From Trichoplusia ni (lineage: Eukaryota > Arthropoda > Insecta > Lepidoptera > Noctuidae): a stretch of DNA of 64,000 nt. The stretch lies in assembly GCF_003590095.1 (NCBI RefSeq), contig NC_039491.1, forward strand, positions 3,906,001 to 3,970,000, given 5' to 3'. The position numbers and the translations under genes are program-made. The notes beneath the pieces are model-generated. The model saw only the letters and a list, made by a program, of their open reading frames with translations. It ran no database searches and was not told the origin of the DNA. Shown here piece by piece: positions 21,259 through 35,626 of the stretch (position 1 is the stretch's first letter; each line of letters begins with the position of its first letter).

Positions 21259-24200
21259 GCACTAGGTTTTGTTCGCATTGTTTAGTAAACTTTCGATATG
21301 CGCCTTTGGTGGAATCTTTGTATTTAGATAATCGATCGTAGCTATGGTCTAGCGGTGTACTGAAGCTTTTGATATGAATAGCTTTTTATAACGTAACCTT
21401 TTGCTTTTTTGAAACAAAAAAAATGCTTAAAAATGTAACTTTATGTATATTTAGTGAATCTACTGGGGAACTAAGTGTCCATAACATTGTGATACAGACA
21501 TCATATTTTCCATTAAAAATCTGCTTCGATTTTTTTTCGTCTGTTAGTTTCAATAAGAGAGATTATTTGTATATGATTTTAGATTTTTAAAATGTAATAT
21601 TCTTTTATTGTGACGATTTATGAAAAAAATAAATTAATATAAATCATAATTTAATTTGTAATGATTAGTTTTATTTATGTTGATATATTACGGTTCAGGA
21701 GCATTTTGATCCATCGAAAACCTTGACTAGTAGAGTCGCAGTTCTGTAGTTTTGTGACAAATGTAAAAAATATTAATAAAGTACATACATTAATATCAGG
21801 ATTTTATTCAGCAACCTTTAACAAGTATTTACACAGAAATATTTTCCTATCCAGGAAGAAGTCTTATTGACTTGATCTGCAAGATATAAAAAGTTACGTG
21901 TCAAGTACGTAATCATGTCTTATAACAGTTCTAGAATTCATTACATAAGTACAATAATAGCTTTCTGAAATATTTTACGTGTAGAAATAGCCGTTATTGA
22001 TTTTTTTCTCATGCTCCACTGGATGATAATTGGCACACAGCCACCCTGTCTCGTCGCTTCTGGGATATAAATAAAACCATTATTCATTCACACAAAGCTT
22101 TATTTTTGACTCGTTAGATATGTTTCGATGACAGTTTCGTTTTTGTAGTAATTCTTATAATTGAGATGCAAAACTATGTTTACGTATAGTAGATATGATT
22201 TGATTACCTCCTTAGAAACGTAGCCGAAGTTCATACCGTAAGACATGAATTATCGAACTCAAGTTGTTCACTCTATATTTCATTTTAGTCGTATATTTAT
22301 CCCTTGTAAAACAAAATACCCATTCGTTAGTATTCGTCAAAAAGGGAACAGTGCAATAACCGAGCTCAAACGAATATGTATATTTTTACAAATCGCTCCT
22401 TTGCATAAATAAGCACCAAACTTAAAGACAAATAGACAAATACGCGCAGACATGTTTTGGGCTCCTTTTCTGACAGTGTCATCATTTTTTTATTGTTTTT
22501 TCGACAAATTATAATAATAAATTATAAATCAATAATCTAGATTTAACTACTAAAATTTTAAATTGTGTGATATGTAATCCATGCAAAGCAGCGAATTGTT
22601 AAAATTACTTTCGTCGAAGGGAATGTTTAGATCATTTGATTTTTGTCCCGTGACTTATGAAGAACCTGGCTATACCAACTTATAATAATAGATTAGACAT
22701 TTTTTATTAATCTAAACTGTACTCGCTTGACACCCATATAACGGTACCAGCTTTCAAACGAGTCAATGGGATTCGCTCAATCTTGAATATGAGATATTCT
22801 ATTCAATTAATAAGGTAATCTGAAATATAATGCTAATTTATTGTCAATATTTGGAAGACAAAGCGTGAGAGAAATAGCTAAATAAGGCATTATAAAGATA
22901 ATCTAGTAATAAAATACAGCCAATAAGTATATAACATACAATTAATACAACAAAGGAGTTAGATTAAATGTACCAAATCAACTTCGATAAGGTTGGACCA
23001 AAAAAATCTGGTAAACAGAGAATAAGCACAAATATTGATTTCCAAAATAAGAAGCGAAATAAAAACAACAGTCACGCGTAAAACAATATATTTATAAAAA
23101 TAAAACAACATAACAAAATTAAAAAAACTCATAATCAATCATGAATTAATTTATTAAACTTTCGATTACTAAGAAAAATGATAACTTATCTACAGTTAGA
23201 AATTTTACAAGATTCACAATCATTTAGTATAGAAAACCGTAAGTGTTAGGAGGTTTTTACAAGAGGCCATTTTTAAGTAGCAATTAATTATTCATTTGGT
23301 CATTTATACCAAGTATAAATACAAGCCTAGGATTGCCCACAACTGGGAAAAGGCCTTACCTCATAGAGAAGAATTGAGATTTGATAACCAAGCTTGCTAC
23401 TGAAAAAAGTATCAAGATTAAAACAAGATGTCTACCTCAATACTTCACTAACGCCAGATTATAAACTTCAATACAATATTTTCTAAAACTCGCTACAAGC
23501 TATTATTGTCATTATTGGCTAGCCTTTTAGCGTTTCCTAAGTACTTTTCTAGTACTAAGCTATATCTAAAATCTACCAAAAATATCCAAAAACTATCGAA
23601 TAATTATAATTTTAATACATTAATTAGGTACCTGAAATGTTTCTAATTTTTGTGGAATGTTAATTGAAAATACACAAATACGTATTATTAAAATGTTAGC
23701 TTTTTCACTTGATGGCACAATAAATTATATCAATATTTTTACAAAGTGAAATAATTTGAGAAAACAATACTAATCAATTTACATAACTATAAGTACATTT
23801 AAACGTTAAAAGAAATACTTTACAATATTATGATTAAATTATTAATTAAACAAACTATAATTCTGTTATCATTAACTTTCACATCAATCCTTAAATTACA
23901 ATATTGAGAAATATAAAGGCATCTAGTCATGCAAAATTTAAATGCTAAGCAACATTGACTAGTGAATAATTGCATTCAACAGTTATGAAGAAATATAATA
24001 TCTATTTAACATTTATAGATATTATCGATCGACTGGTGTTATGACCCTTGCATATTGCCACCAGACCTTTTTAATGACGTACATTAAATTACGCATTTTT
24101 ATTGCAAGCGGTTTTTGATGCTGCTTTTACCGTCAATCAGTTGATTTTATGAAAGAGTTCCATAACTTTCTCCTGTGTTCAAGCATAAAATGCCTCTAAT

Positions 24201-26511
24201 TAATAAATGAACAAATATTTGTAAAAAAAAGAAAATAATACAATTTTGTTTCTGTTAGTTGTAATTATTATAATTTCATTTTACTGTTCTACTGTAACCT
24301 CGAATGATTGAATTAAATTGGTCGATATTTTTTAATTACAGTGATTTAAGTTTTAAACCTAAAATTTTGTTCTACAATTTATTAATTTATGTAAAACTAA
24401 TTAATCGATGTTAATTTCATTGTAATACATATGTGTTGCACTTATATGCGAACAATCTAAATATCTACGTACTTTTTAAAAAGCATAACCTATCGAGACT
24501 GTGTGTTAAGTCCCAGCTGCCAATCACCGAATCGCAGTCTACAGATATTCTCTGTCTCTGAGAAATATCAATTACTAGAGTGATAAAGAGAGCGGGTCGC
24601 ACTTCCATCGTTAACATCATCGCGTTTTGCTGCAATCACGATTCGGTTCTGCCAGATGGCATGTGACTCATAGCAATTTTTTTAAATCATAGTTCTAAAT
24701 TAATATTCGTCTCCAATTAAGAGAAATAAAACCATTGTTACCGCTTCTAAATTTGTTTTTTTAATATGCGGGTAGAAATAAAAATCACAAAAACCGTAAC
24801 AATAGTTTTATTATAATTTTGGAAAGCTATTTAAGAATTCATTGCGCATAAGTACAAAGCGATTAAGTATTTTAAACTCATTAAAATATATTAAATACTG
24901 TAGCGATCTTAGATATTAGTGACTATGGCAGTATGATCGCTGACAGCATAAGCACAAGAACATTGCCTACAGTATTTTTCAAAAAAAATTGACTGGTCAA
25001 AATAGTACAGTCGGCGACATCGGATGATGAACAGCATTTGTGTGACATTGACAAGTGACATTTTCACCAAAATTTAGTTTATATTCCTATTAAAGTATTT
25101 AATACTTTGTAGGTCAAAATTAGATGCCTAAACCTTAGGCCGTACATCGTGCATTTTAAAAGTAAGATGTAATAATTCAATGCATCTATTATATCACAGT
25201 TAGGTGTTGTTTTTGGTGGGAAACGGTAGTTAGTCACTGCTGTTGCTAACGTCCCTTTGTTTCAGTTCATAAACAATGCTGGCAATAAATTGTGTAATAC
25301 AGTTTTATGACGTCATAAACCGTCAATTTAAAGAAAATGAAATTGCAATGAATAAAAAGGCTTATTACCATTTATTAAATAAGGAAGGCTGATTTGTGTA
25401 ATTTAATACTTCAAAGAAAAGAAAGATAAAGAATCAAATAATCTTGTAACGCCGTCTTTTAATTCTAGTCTTTAAAACTTAAGCTTACTTCCACCGTTCT
25501 AACATTACGTTCGGAATGTAAACGTATTATAACTGTTTAAAAAAATATTTACACAAATATCGCCTTGAAATCTTGTCTACCATAAAAGCCAATTAAATTA
25601 TATGATTAAAAACTAAAATCAGCATTACAAAAAATATACAAAATAATTTAAAACATATATATATTGCAAGTCCTTTTCACTACAGACTTATCGTGCTGGC
25701 AACACTTCAAATTTGAGTAATAGCCATACATAAAATCAAAGGTGGTGTGATTTTTCACAAAGTTTTGATGACTGTTATTAATTTTCGAAATATTTAGTGA
25801 ATATAATTATTTTATTGATGAAGTCTGTAATGAAAAGTAATAAAAATAGATGTCTTTCGTACTTTGAATCTATTGAATGTAATTACTTATGTGCGTAACT
25901 AGGAAAGCGGTAAGAATCCAAACAAGAAATAAACTACTAATAAACACTCGTATGCGTAGAAGGCCGTCCATTAGAGATAAGGTTTTTTTAAGACAATATT
26001 AGTCATTATTCTAAAGTACATAAGGTAGACTTTACCTTGTAACCGCTGACGAACGGTACTCCACGCCATTCGTATTATTCAGATAAAGTAATATGAGCCC
26101 GTAACAAATTTATACAAAAAACAAACTACAATCTATCTATACAACTAAAGAAGCTTGTGTACTATTCACTATTGCAACGTTCCCGAGAAATAAGTAAATA
26201 ATCTTTTAATACAAAACAAAACCTCCGGCTTCTAGAATGCTGATAAATTTTCATGTTTCTAATGCAGCTAAGGACGATTCTGTGTATTATTAAAAAATGA
26301 AGTGACTTTGGCAGCACTATCAGTATGTAGGTCCTTCCCATTTCTGAGATTGGTTGGATATAAAACCTGTACGTTACTGCGTTCATCATGATATTTGACA
26401 GGTTTTTGTGTTGATCAGCGTTCTACAAACCGGTAGTCAACTAAAATGTGTATTTGTTTCTGCGTTTCCCTCATATCCTAGTTACGCGTACAAGTAATCT
26501 TTGTTTCTGAT
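21259..26511. other. intergenic between tmod and GGPP synthase
   Basis: I see no gene. The sequence is AT-rich, with no open frame that looks protein-like. The right end should contain the GGPP synthase 3' UTR (minus strand); AATAAA motifs on that strand lie at 25811-25816 and 25371-25376, but I cannot choose between them. Confidence 0.5.
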
Positions 26512-29500
26512 TTAGTTGTTGTTTTCAACTTTCTCGAGGGACTCGTCTCGTCGCCAGCTCAGTAGGTCGTCCAGAAGAGCTTCTAAGTGGGGATTACCGC
26601 CGAGCCGCGCAACCTGAAATATGTTATGTAGGGCTAAGTAAAGAGTATGTAAGAAACAGAAAGGTGCTAAAGGTTGATAAGTGGATTGCAGGGTAAATTC
26701 AAAAACATGAATAACATTGTTCTGCAAATGTATCTCGTAAGCACTCTTAGTTGAAATATTGCATTTTACTTATGTCTGTTCGATTAAAGTTAATAGCAGA
26801 AAATTTCGTACAAATAATTACTCAAAAGTTGTGTACACCAACAATCCTACTCCGTTACTGGTAGATTACTTAATCGAGTACAAGATATTTAGTAACATTA
26901 ACACAACATTTATTCTATACCAGTAAGGTTCATTTTCCTAACTTTCCTAGCACTACTATAGCGCGGTTGACCATTTTACATAACAGAATAACCCAGAAGA
27001 ATTATTAAAATGAACCTTAGTACTTTGAGATAAAGTTGTTTTAGTGTCAGCACAACCAAAAGTAAACAAACCTCTTTCCTAGCCTCTTCGTCCAATCTCT
27101 GCAGCGTGTCCCGTGTGTACGCGAAGCTGCCGAGTCGCTCCAGTATCGTGATGCAGTACTTCTTGACTTCTATGTCTCTTGTGCGCTGGCGCAAGATGTC
27201 TAAAGTACTTGTTTAAGGAAATGTATTTGTGTTTGTGGAGGTTTTGACTGTTAGTTAAAAATGTTTGCATTTCTGAGTAATGTTGTACTTGTGAAATTAA
27301 TTGTGTCTGTTTGAAGCTATTTTTTTAAGTTTAATCAAGGAGACACATTTTAATTGGCTTGTTAGTGCAAAAAGCTAAATCATTATGTTTATTTTACATC
27401 TGAGAAGTCATTTATGTTTTATTCCTGCAAGAAAGGGGATTTTCTTGGGACTGGCAATGATTACAAAAACCTTGCAGTCAATATTAATCTCGGATTACAC
27501 ATGATATCTAACCATACCTGTCTATTTATCTAAAAATATGTTGTAGATGAAAAAGGATACGAAGCACTTGGTTGTCGTTCTCAGGGTTCTTAATGGCGTG
27601 GATGATGGGGAAGCTGAACTTGCCCTCCGTTAAGTCCTCGCAGTAACTCTTGTTCTCCGTGTACTAAGAAAAAAAACAATCTCAATAATCTGTAGGTACA
27701 GTCGGTATAAAAATTACAAACGGGAAGTGTTTCAATTAGGAACAAAATTGCTTTATGACAAACAATTAGGTATATGATAACTGTAAAAGTGAAGTTACAA
27801 ATACTTTCTATAAAGACCTTTTGAAACTGGTTTTAATTAACAGCCCTTGCTGACCATACCTACATGTAAAAACTTGTTGTAACACAGTCACCTATATTAT
27901 GTCCCATTATTGAACGTGTTAGTGATAAATAGGATATTTTTTTTATCGGTAAGTGATTACTAAGATATTATCTTTGCTGACTCATGTTGAATTTCCCTTC
28001 AAATAAACAATGGCACAAAGGAATGACTGTTTACTTTATCAGTTTTGTAAAATAAAGACAAAGTTATATAGTTATATCATTAAGTAAAGTAGGTCACAAA
28101 GAAGGGCGAATATTTTAAAGAAAAAAAAATTACCTCTTGAACCCTCAAATTACAGTAATCGTCTCTGATCTGGAAATACAATCCTAAAATGGCGGACAAC
28201 TTGCTGAAGTCCGACTTGTAATCACTGAACAACTGCATCAAACGTATGGCCAACATGAAAAGACCGCCAGTTTCTGAAAATACAAACCGAATAGCTAGGT
28301 AAATTTAAACTTACATTTCACACTTACATTATGAACTAACTGTAACCCACTCGAAAATGATCCCACGGGAACATTAAATCGGGATCCTACTTTGGGAGTA
28401 CCCTACAATCGTATAATCAATTATTATTTTTAGGAGTATATTGACAGCTGTCTAACCATGTGATACGTCCCAGCGTTAGGTAAATCTGCGTAGAAAAGTG
28501 TTGATATTAGTGAAACTTACTTTTGATGGTCATCTCCTTGTATTCTTCCTCAGAAGGACACTGGAAGTTGTCTCTCCAGTATATCTCGATACCCTGACCT
28601 CTGTGCAGCTCCAACAGCTGCTCCGTATACACTTTTGTGGCCTGTTAGTAACATACTTTTTAATTAACGAACACCAACTGAGTAAATTAACTGAATTTAG
28701 TCGTGTACGTCTGATAATTAATTTAATTGGCAATTGAGACTGTATTTTTCAGCGTTGAACCGGTTCGAGGAAAGTGCAAAGTTGTTAAGCAAAAACATAA
28801 CTTTAGCCTTCTAATGATAAGAGCTCGTGTCAAGGTGGTTTATTAATGAACTCTACTGTTACCTGGGCACAAACTTGGCCCTAATTTAAGACTCTCCTTC
28901 AACACTTAGGTCTCTATGTAAGTGAGCTCGAGAATTTTCTATTATGAAGGAGTGGACTTTCCTCTAATATCTTACTTATAGTGTACGCACAAGTGCTAGT
29001 CACCTCGAGAGGTAAGTGAGGATAAGGTTGAGCTAGGAAAACATCTACGAAGTCTCAGTTCTGCCGCCCGCAGTCCTCAGAAACTGACTAGCTTGCTACA
29101 CCATAGCAAATAGCCTCAAAAAAGAACGATCTAACACAAATATATAAGAGGTTTTCTTACCATAGGGTGCCCCAACTCCTGCGTCTTCTCAAGGGCCACA
29201 ATCATAGCGTAGTTGGCCGCGTTGATGGTGCTCGCCACACCATAGATGGAATGCGCCACTGGTATACCCCGACGGAGAATCGAATTGTCCTGAATGTCAT
29301 CAATCCTGTGCGAAAACGTATCTTGTGTGACGTTTATTTATTAAAATGAGGACACCCTATCGTACATTTGATGTTACCGAAAGAGAATAAACAGAAAGTT
29401 CCTTTGCAATATATCTAACCAGAACATTAATCATTATTACAAGACGTCTACATATTCTATATAGGTTTGGATTGCAGTTTCCATTATCTGGATGAGTACG

Positions 29501-32500
29501 CTTGGAGTGAGGATAGCGAGAGCTGTTTCTTCCACAGTTGCACAAAAAGGTAAAGTTTATATTAAACAAGTTTATTTTATTCCTTACAAGTGAAAAGTCC
29601 AAAATTTTCCCTAAACACAACTGCAAAAAATTAGCATTTAAATCTCCTATTCTAATTTATCAAAGAGTAACAAAAATCGAATGTATAAATTTGAAACACC
29701 CAAATTATCCAGCCATAGTTACATTTTGGAAGAAATAAAGAAGAATTTGCATATTTTGTTAGACATAATAGACATACCAGATTAGCGAGTGCGTAGGCAA
29801 CTATTAGCGTATCATATGTCTTTGTCTAAACACGTAACCTTGCTCCGTATCCTTTGAAAATATTCGATCTACATACGAAAACAACGTTTGTCCTTTGTTC
29901 TACGTATTTGTAAGAACTCAGCACGTGTCAGATTTTTATCGAACTTCCATAGTAGCATGATTATTCTGTATAGCGTTATAGCTATTCTAAAAATAAGCAC
30001 TATTTATAGTTGCAATGTACTTATTTTGTATTAACAGCGTCATTTGACATTGTTTTGATTAAAACAGTTTATTATTAATGTTTTTTGCATTGTTATATCA
30101 AATATCTGAATCTAAGATCTTAACGGCAGCTATGCAGTTAGACGAATCATTTATCTGAAGGTTATCCGTGTGTGTGGCTAAAAACCCCTTATATATAAAA
30201 AACATTAAAAAGAAAAAGAAATCTGAAGGTGAACGATTTATAAGTTTAAAAAAGTAATAATATTCAAATGGAATAAGAAACCTACAGAGATTCTTAAATT
30301 GACAATAAAGAAGATCTAGATACAAAACCTAAGCATTTTTTAACCAATATTATTAGATTAGAGATTTAGTTACCTTATTAATAGGAGAAAATGGACTAAA
30401 ATAAATGTTTCAAATACTCAGGCACTTCGGAATAGTAAATACACCTAAAATAACAAGGTCTTCATAATTTGTGCGTGTGCTAACAATTTCTCCATAATAT
30501 CTTAATTTATGACATCTCATCACTGAATTTAAATAACTGAATACGCTAAGTATTCTCATTAGTCATCATATTTTTGGAGAAAACAAACTAGTGTAAACTG
30601 TTCATAAAAATAAAACAGTAATTTATTTTAAATTCGAAAATAAATGCTCAATCAGAAGGATTGCTTTTATGTACAGAAATAACGCACCGTTTCTATGATT
30701 AAGGATGGTATTTACGACTAGATATTATTATCGTTGCATGATATTTGGGAATAAAGACTTAAATTATGTTTTGAATATTTTGATTCTTTAAATGTTTGGA
30801 AGTCTTTGCAATTGGTCTGAGCCTAATAAATGGTGGTTTAAAAACATCGTAATGGAGGTTTTATTGTACCATTAAATAATAAATATGTAAAGTCCGATCC
30901 TACTTGTGAAATGTCTATTTTGACTTGGCTCATGGCTGTGTCATAATTCGTAATGCAAATCGATGGAATTCCATATCACTTTCTTATTTAGGTATATGAA
31001 GTTAAGTCTGTGAGACTTTAGTTAGGAAAAATCTATACTCATTAAGAGAAACGATTTGGTAATGACCATGAAAAAGTACTAATTATGAAGACACGCGTGC
31101 GCACTTTAACCGTTTTCTATCTGCACTGTGCTTCAAAATTACCCTATGGACCGAAAAATTACACCGGTTTTGGTCCTTAATCATTATTTAAATGTCAAAG
31201 GAGGTCTTTTTATGGTAAGAGTATTACCTACTTAACATACAGGATCCCAAAAGATGTGATTCCCGTTCCCTTGAAATCCACACCAATATCCGACCACCGA
31301 ATCAACCCAACAGGACCGAAGTGACCAATCACCGATCAGTTAAATAATATTCAAACTCACGCATCAAAATATGTTATTTCTATCGTATCCTGCTGGGTTG
31401 GCGGTAACCGGTGTTTGACACTGTAACATGATTAAGAGAAATGAAGAAGAACCATGCATGTTAAAGAAGAATTCACGGGTAAAGCAATCCATGATAAACA
31501 TCGACAGACCTAGTAATGGAAGGTTAGAAGTCAAAGTCAAAGTGTTTATTTTCTAACTAAGTGTACAACCTACACTTTACCAGGAGTATCAATTTCAGAC
31601 TTAAATATTCTGAGATTAAGCTGATATCCAAAAAGGTTTATTTAATACTTAAAGTACTTGTGCATATTTTGCTCAATAGTTTTGCTGTTGTCCGATACGT
31701 AATTCCGAAGTCGGAAGCTCTTGAAATGCTATTTGTCATTAGGCTACTTTCTAAGACTTGTACTACTTTGTACCTAAGTCTTACCGACCTATTTAAGTTC
31801 AGACTAGTTCAGAGGATACATAGGTACATGTTAAAATAAGTAAATGCAAAGCGTTTGAAACAACCTCCGTTTCATTGCCACTATTATAGTGTATTTCTAT
31901 TAAAATTCTACACTCTTATGTTTATTTATAATGATGACAGAGATACGTTAAGGAAATAAGGAAAATATTTATCATTGTAATTATTTAGCCTTGTTAGGTT
32001 CTATAGGTTGATTCTGTACATTTATAGAGCTTAGTGACCTTTATTTTGGTCCCAAATATGTCTATCATACCGCAATATACTCAGAATAACACTAATGAAA
32101 TAATACTTGTTTGTTATTGTGAATTTATTCTTATATGGAATGTAATCTTTTCACATAAGAGTATCTGTGGTTAATTTACAAAAAGGGAAAACTTTACACA
32201 ATGCACTGCTTTTAATTATTGTCTGACACATTTTAGAAGACTAAAAGAGACTGACCCCTGGCTTCGTTTTGACATATCTCAAGATAGTCAGATAAGTAAA
32301 ATTGACTTCGAAACTTTCGAAAGCTAAAAAATAAGACAAAATGACGAAAGGTATAATTTACTTACAGAATAAAGCACTAACACGATTTAGACGAAACTTT
32401 GTTTAATGTTAGTTTTCATGAATGGACCAAGACTACATATTTGCGTAGATAAGATAAAGACCTAACAAATCACACAAGTTTAAGCAAAAATAGCAAAAGC

Positions 32501-34757
32501 ATGTTGTATATACACGATGATAAAAAAATCACTCTGTATAAATGAGTCTATCTGTCTATCTGTATAGACTCTCGGTTCTCTCGAAGCTAACATTCAACTA
32601 CCCTTATCACGTTATTTTGTACTTTCACCGTTCTGACAAAGCAATAAAGTCGTAAATTGTATTCGTATAGTAATTCGTAAATACTATGTATATTGGCGAT
32701 TGTACTAATTCAGTGTTGCTATTCAAAATAGAAACCCATAATGGTATTAAGTTCTACCTACAAATTGTGTTATTTACATAGTTTAAATGGAATGGTAAAT
32801 CATGTTGTTTGAATAACAATAGTGTATTTCCGTATTGGAAATAGGGCATGGAACATATTTTGTATGAATAGGCCAGGAGGTAGCTAGAAATTAGCACGTA
32901 ACAAAGTTTGTGTTAACAGAAATTAAACCCATTACAGAATAATATCCAGATGTAAAACTTATTTAAAAGGCTCTGAGTAGATTTTTGGATAAGATGAAAC
33001 ACTTATTTGCTTGTTGCAGTATTACTGCTATTATGAGCATGGTATATAAAAAAATAGATACACAAACAGGCTTTCAAAGGCATTGATACAAAGATTTGAC
33101 CCAGATTGGAAAAAAAGCTCTTTGGTTCACATGCATCAGCTAATTAGCTGCTAGTGTGTTATACTAAATAATAATAATACTATTATTTCGTAATTCATAC
33201 ATTTATTAAATAACTAGCTGTTGCCCGCGACTTCGTCCGCGTGGTTAGAAGATATAAGTTATAATTTATACCTGCCTTCTATCTATCTATCTGCCTTCTA
33301 TCTATCTTGTAGGATTCAGTCAGCGTTCGCAATGTAAGCGCAAAAAATGAGTTTTTTTACGACCTCACAATAGAAACCTCAAAAATTGTAGCCTGTGTTA
33401 TTCTGATGTATAAGCTATATTGTGGTAAAGTTTCATTCAAATCCATTCAGTAGTTTTTACGTGAAAGAGTAACAAACATTAATACATCCATACTTACAAA
33501 CTTTCGCCTTTATAATAGTAGTAGGATCAGGTGATACTTAATTTTTGGGCATTTAATAATGTAGACCAATATTAATGTATCACACAAAGACAGCTCTGTC
33601 AATTCAGACATTACTGTGTATAGTAGGAATGCAATTAGATCTATTAAAGTGCTTAATAATGATTTCTTTCTTATTACAAGACATATATTAAGCCTCATTA
33701 CCATATGTCTATCTCTGTATGCTGCGATTTGGGAGGACTTGATGACATAGCCTGCAGATTTTCAAACAGCAACTATAGATCAATAAGATATACTTGTTAT
33801 GTAAAGGTCAATTAAAAAAGACTAGATTGTGTAAATCTCAACTAAGGATTTAGTTAAAAAGACATTTGCGTTCAGATTTTCCGGTCTCATACAATATTTA
33901 TCATTAGCTATTAGTAAGATATGTAACTATTTTTCTTTGTTGAATCCTATACTTTGTGGTGTGCATTATGTCGTGTACATTTTACAGAAATTTCATTCAA
34001 TCCATTTATTGTTGTTGATACTTGAGGCCTCCAAAGACCAAACTAAGGACTTTTGATTCTTACATTCTTCCTCTATTCCTCTTCATTAATTTTAAATGAA
34101 TAATTGTAAGTTTTTGATATCTTTTTACATTTTGATCATACTCACAGGAGGCTCGAGTTGTGCAACATCTGCACAATATCTCCCACAGCTCGGAGCTTGT
34201 CATCACTGATCTTCAGCCAGTAATTAAACGCTGATGCAAGCTTTTGTCTTATCTGCTTGCCTGGTACTTGTTGGATATAAGTGTATGGCATAAGAATTTT
34301 CTGTAACAAGTTACTTCCAGTTATTAATTAAAAAAAATACTTAATTAAAATTTTACTTTAATTGTTTATAAACCCTAGAAGTTCGTATTTAGTATTATTA
34401 GAACGTCAACAACTACGTTATTGATGCAGTAAATATTTCACTTATTCTGATACACAACCATTAGTAGGTATCTAAATATAAATGTATATTACTGTCGTCA
34501 CCTCGCAGTTTGGCGCATTGCGTCATTTAAACTTTTTAATTAACACTAACCACTCAATAACAATGAAAAGAAATAGTTTTTAATTCCAAGCAAAAATTAA
34601 ACTCAGAAAATAAAACAATAAATACAAATATAAGTTCATATTGCGAATGATAAAGGCGGCAAAACCATGAAATAAATATATTATATGGACAAAAATAAAG
34701 TATAACACTAACCTCATCTTGATTGTTATCACCGGTATTTGTACCAATTTTAGACAT
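26512..34757 (-). CDS. qm: geranylgeranyl diphosphate synthase (quemao), complete, 8 coding exons
   Basis: The enzyme condenses isopentenyl diphosphate with allylic diphosphates to make C20 GGPP for protein prenylation. Coding exons in transcript order: 34757-34713, 34300-34146, 29305-29161, 28641-28521, 28273-28134, 27663-27561, 27199-27072 and 26613-26512. They sum to 939 nt (312 aa) with consistent phase, close to the roughly 300 aa of animal enzymes. Motifs: PYTYIQQVPGKQIRQKLASA near the N-terminus, MLHNSSLL then the first aspartate-rich motif DDIQD (about residues 68-72), RRGIPVAHSIYGV, LLELHRGQGIEIYWRDN, KTGGLFMLAIRLMQLFSDYK, the second aspartate motif FQIRDDY with the partner lysine in NKSYCEDLTEGKFSFPIIHA, then ILRQRTRDIEVKKYC and GSFAYTRDTL, ending RLGGNPHLEALL. 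All catalytic aspartates are present, so it should be active. The start Met lies in a short non-conserved leader. Confidence 0.96.
31527..31556 (+). repeat. dispersed repeat start, GTCAAAGTCAAAGTGTTTATT type
   Basis: AAGTCAAAGTCAAAGTG followed by TTTATT resembles the edge of a short interspersed repeat that recurs in lepidopteran genomes. Assignment is from memory and the copy is short. Confidence 0.35.
33214..33526 (+). repeat. lepidopteran dispersed repeat, about 310 bp
   Basis: It opens CTAGCTGTTGCCCGCGACTT and closes CAAACTTTCGCCTTTATAAT, then AGTAGTAGG. Inside are CTATCTAT microsatellite copies (33285-33307) and AACTACTGAATGG on the opposite strand. The same left terminus occurs at 577 and a related, inverted right half at 9630-9830. 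The CTAG terminus and lack of coding capacity would suit a non-autonomous Helitron-like or SINE-like element; I cannot decide which. Confidence 0.65.
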
Positions 34758-35585
34758 CTTTATTGTACTTGTTTTTATTTATAATTCAATAATAATTTAT
34801 CTTCACACTGCACACCGATCAATACGAACAACCTGATTTGACTGACAGTGACACTGACATGTGATGCCTCACCACCAGTTTTTCTGACTGACAGTTGATA
34901 ACGAATAAATGCGTTCACAAAATACTCCGACTTTAATAGTGATTGTGATGGCGTCACTTTTCGATAACACTCACGAATTTTACGAAAAGGTTAATTAATA
35001 TGGCTTTACTAACTGAATTATTCATTTTTTCAAATAGGACTCTTACCTAAACAATGCAAAAACGTAATTCATCGATTTTCTAAATAATGTTTTCCATGAT
35101 AGAATTTTACAAACAAAACTGCTAAAAGATTGAAAACAAGAGAAAGTCGAAATAAAAAATAACAATCCTCGTGCTAATTGCTTAGTTTCTATTTTTATTT
35201 CAGTGTTTACTAATTATGTTATGTCTGTCTGTCGAACAATGGCGATGTTCAACAAATTTGGTAGAAACTTTTGGACATAATACCAATTTAAGGTATTACA
35301 CGTAAAAATGTTAATAATAATAGTTTTACTAAAAGGTTACAATTATTGAGGTTGACTTTTCACTGCGCCCGACTTTCAATCCTTTCCTTGCCTGAGTGCT
35401 GCCTTGTTTGTTTGACTGTTGTCTGTCAATATTGACATTGCAGGGGATGAAATATGACATTTTCATTTTTTCTTCTGTTGTGTTGATACTTGATAATTTC
35501 CAAACAAATAATAAAGTACCAATAAATTATTCAGTAAGTAAATGAGAAATAAGAAATTAGTCACGGTTTCGCTAAAGAATCAAAT
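34758..35585. promoter_or_regulatory. divergent promoter region of GGPP synthase and the FAM149-like gene
   Basis: The two start codons are about 870 bp apart and point away from each other, so both promoters must lie here unless untranslated exons lie farther off. No clear TATA box is placed. Repeated TGACAGTGACACTGACATG-like wording occurs at about 34840-34900. Confidence 0.5.
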
Positions 35586-35624
35586 ATGGATTTACAAGAA
35601 TTAGCTGTACTGCATCAGTTTTGA
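35586..35624 (+). CDS. upstream open reading frame, 12 codons
   Basis: ATG at 35586 opens MDLQELAVLHQF and stops at TGA 35622-35624, two nucleotides before the main ATG at 35627 of the FAM149-like gene and in another frame. If the transcript starts upstream, translation of the main protein would need leaky scanning or reinitiation. Confidence 0.4.
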   Translation: MDLQELAVLHQF

Positions 35625-35626
35625 TT

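Larger units (their letters stand above)
29306..34145 (-). other. large intron of GGPP synthase
   Basis: This 4.8-kb intron separates the N-terminal exon pair from the exon with the first aspartate-rich motif. It is AT-rich and holds repeat copies at 31527 and 33214 and a short inverted repeat, GAGTCTAT/ATAGACTC, at 32544-32571. No coding exon of another gene is evident. Confidence 0.6.
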
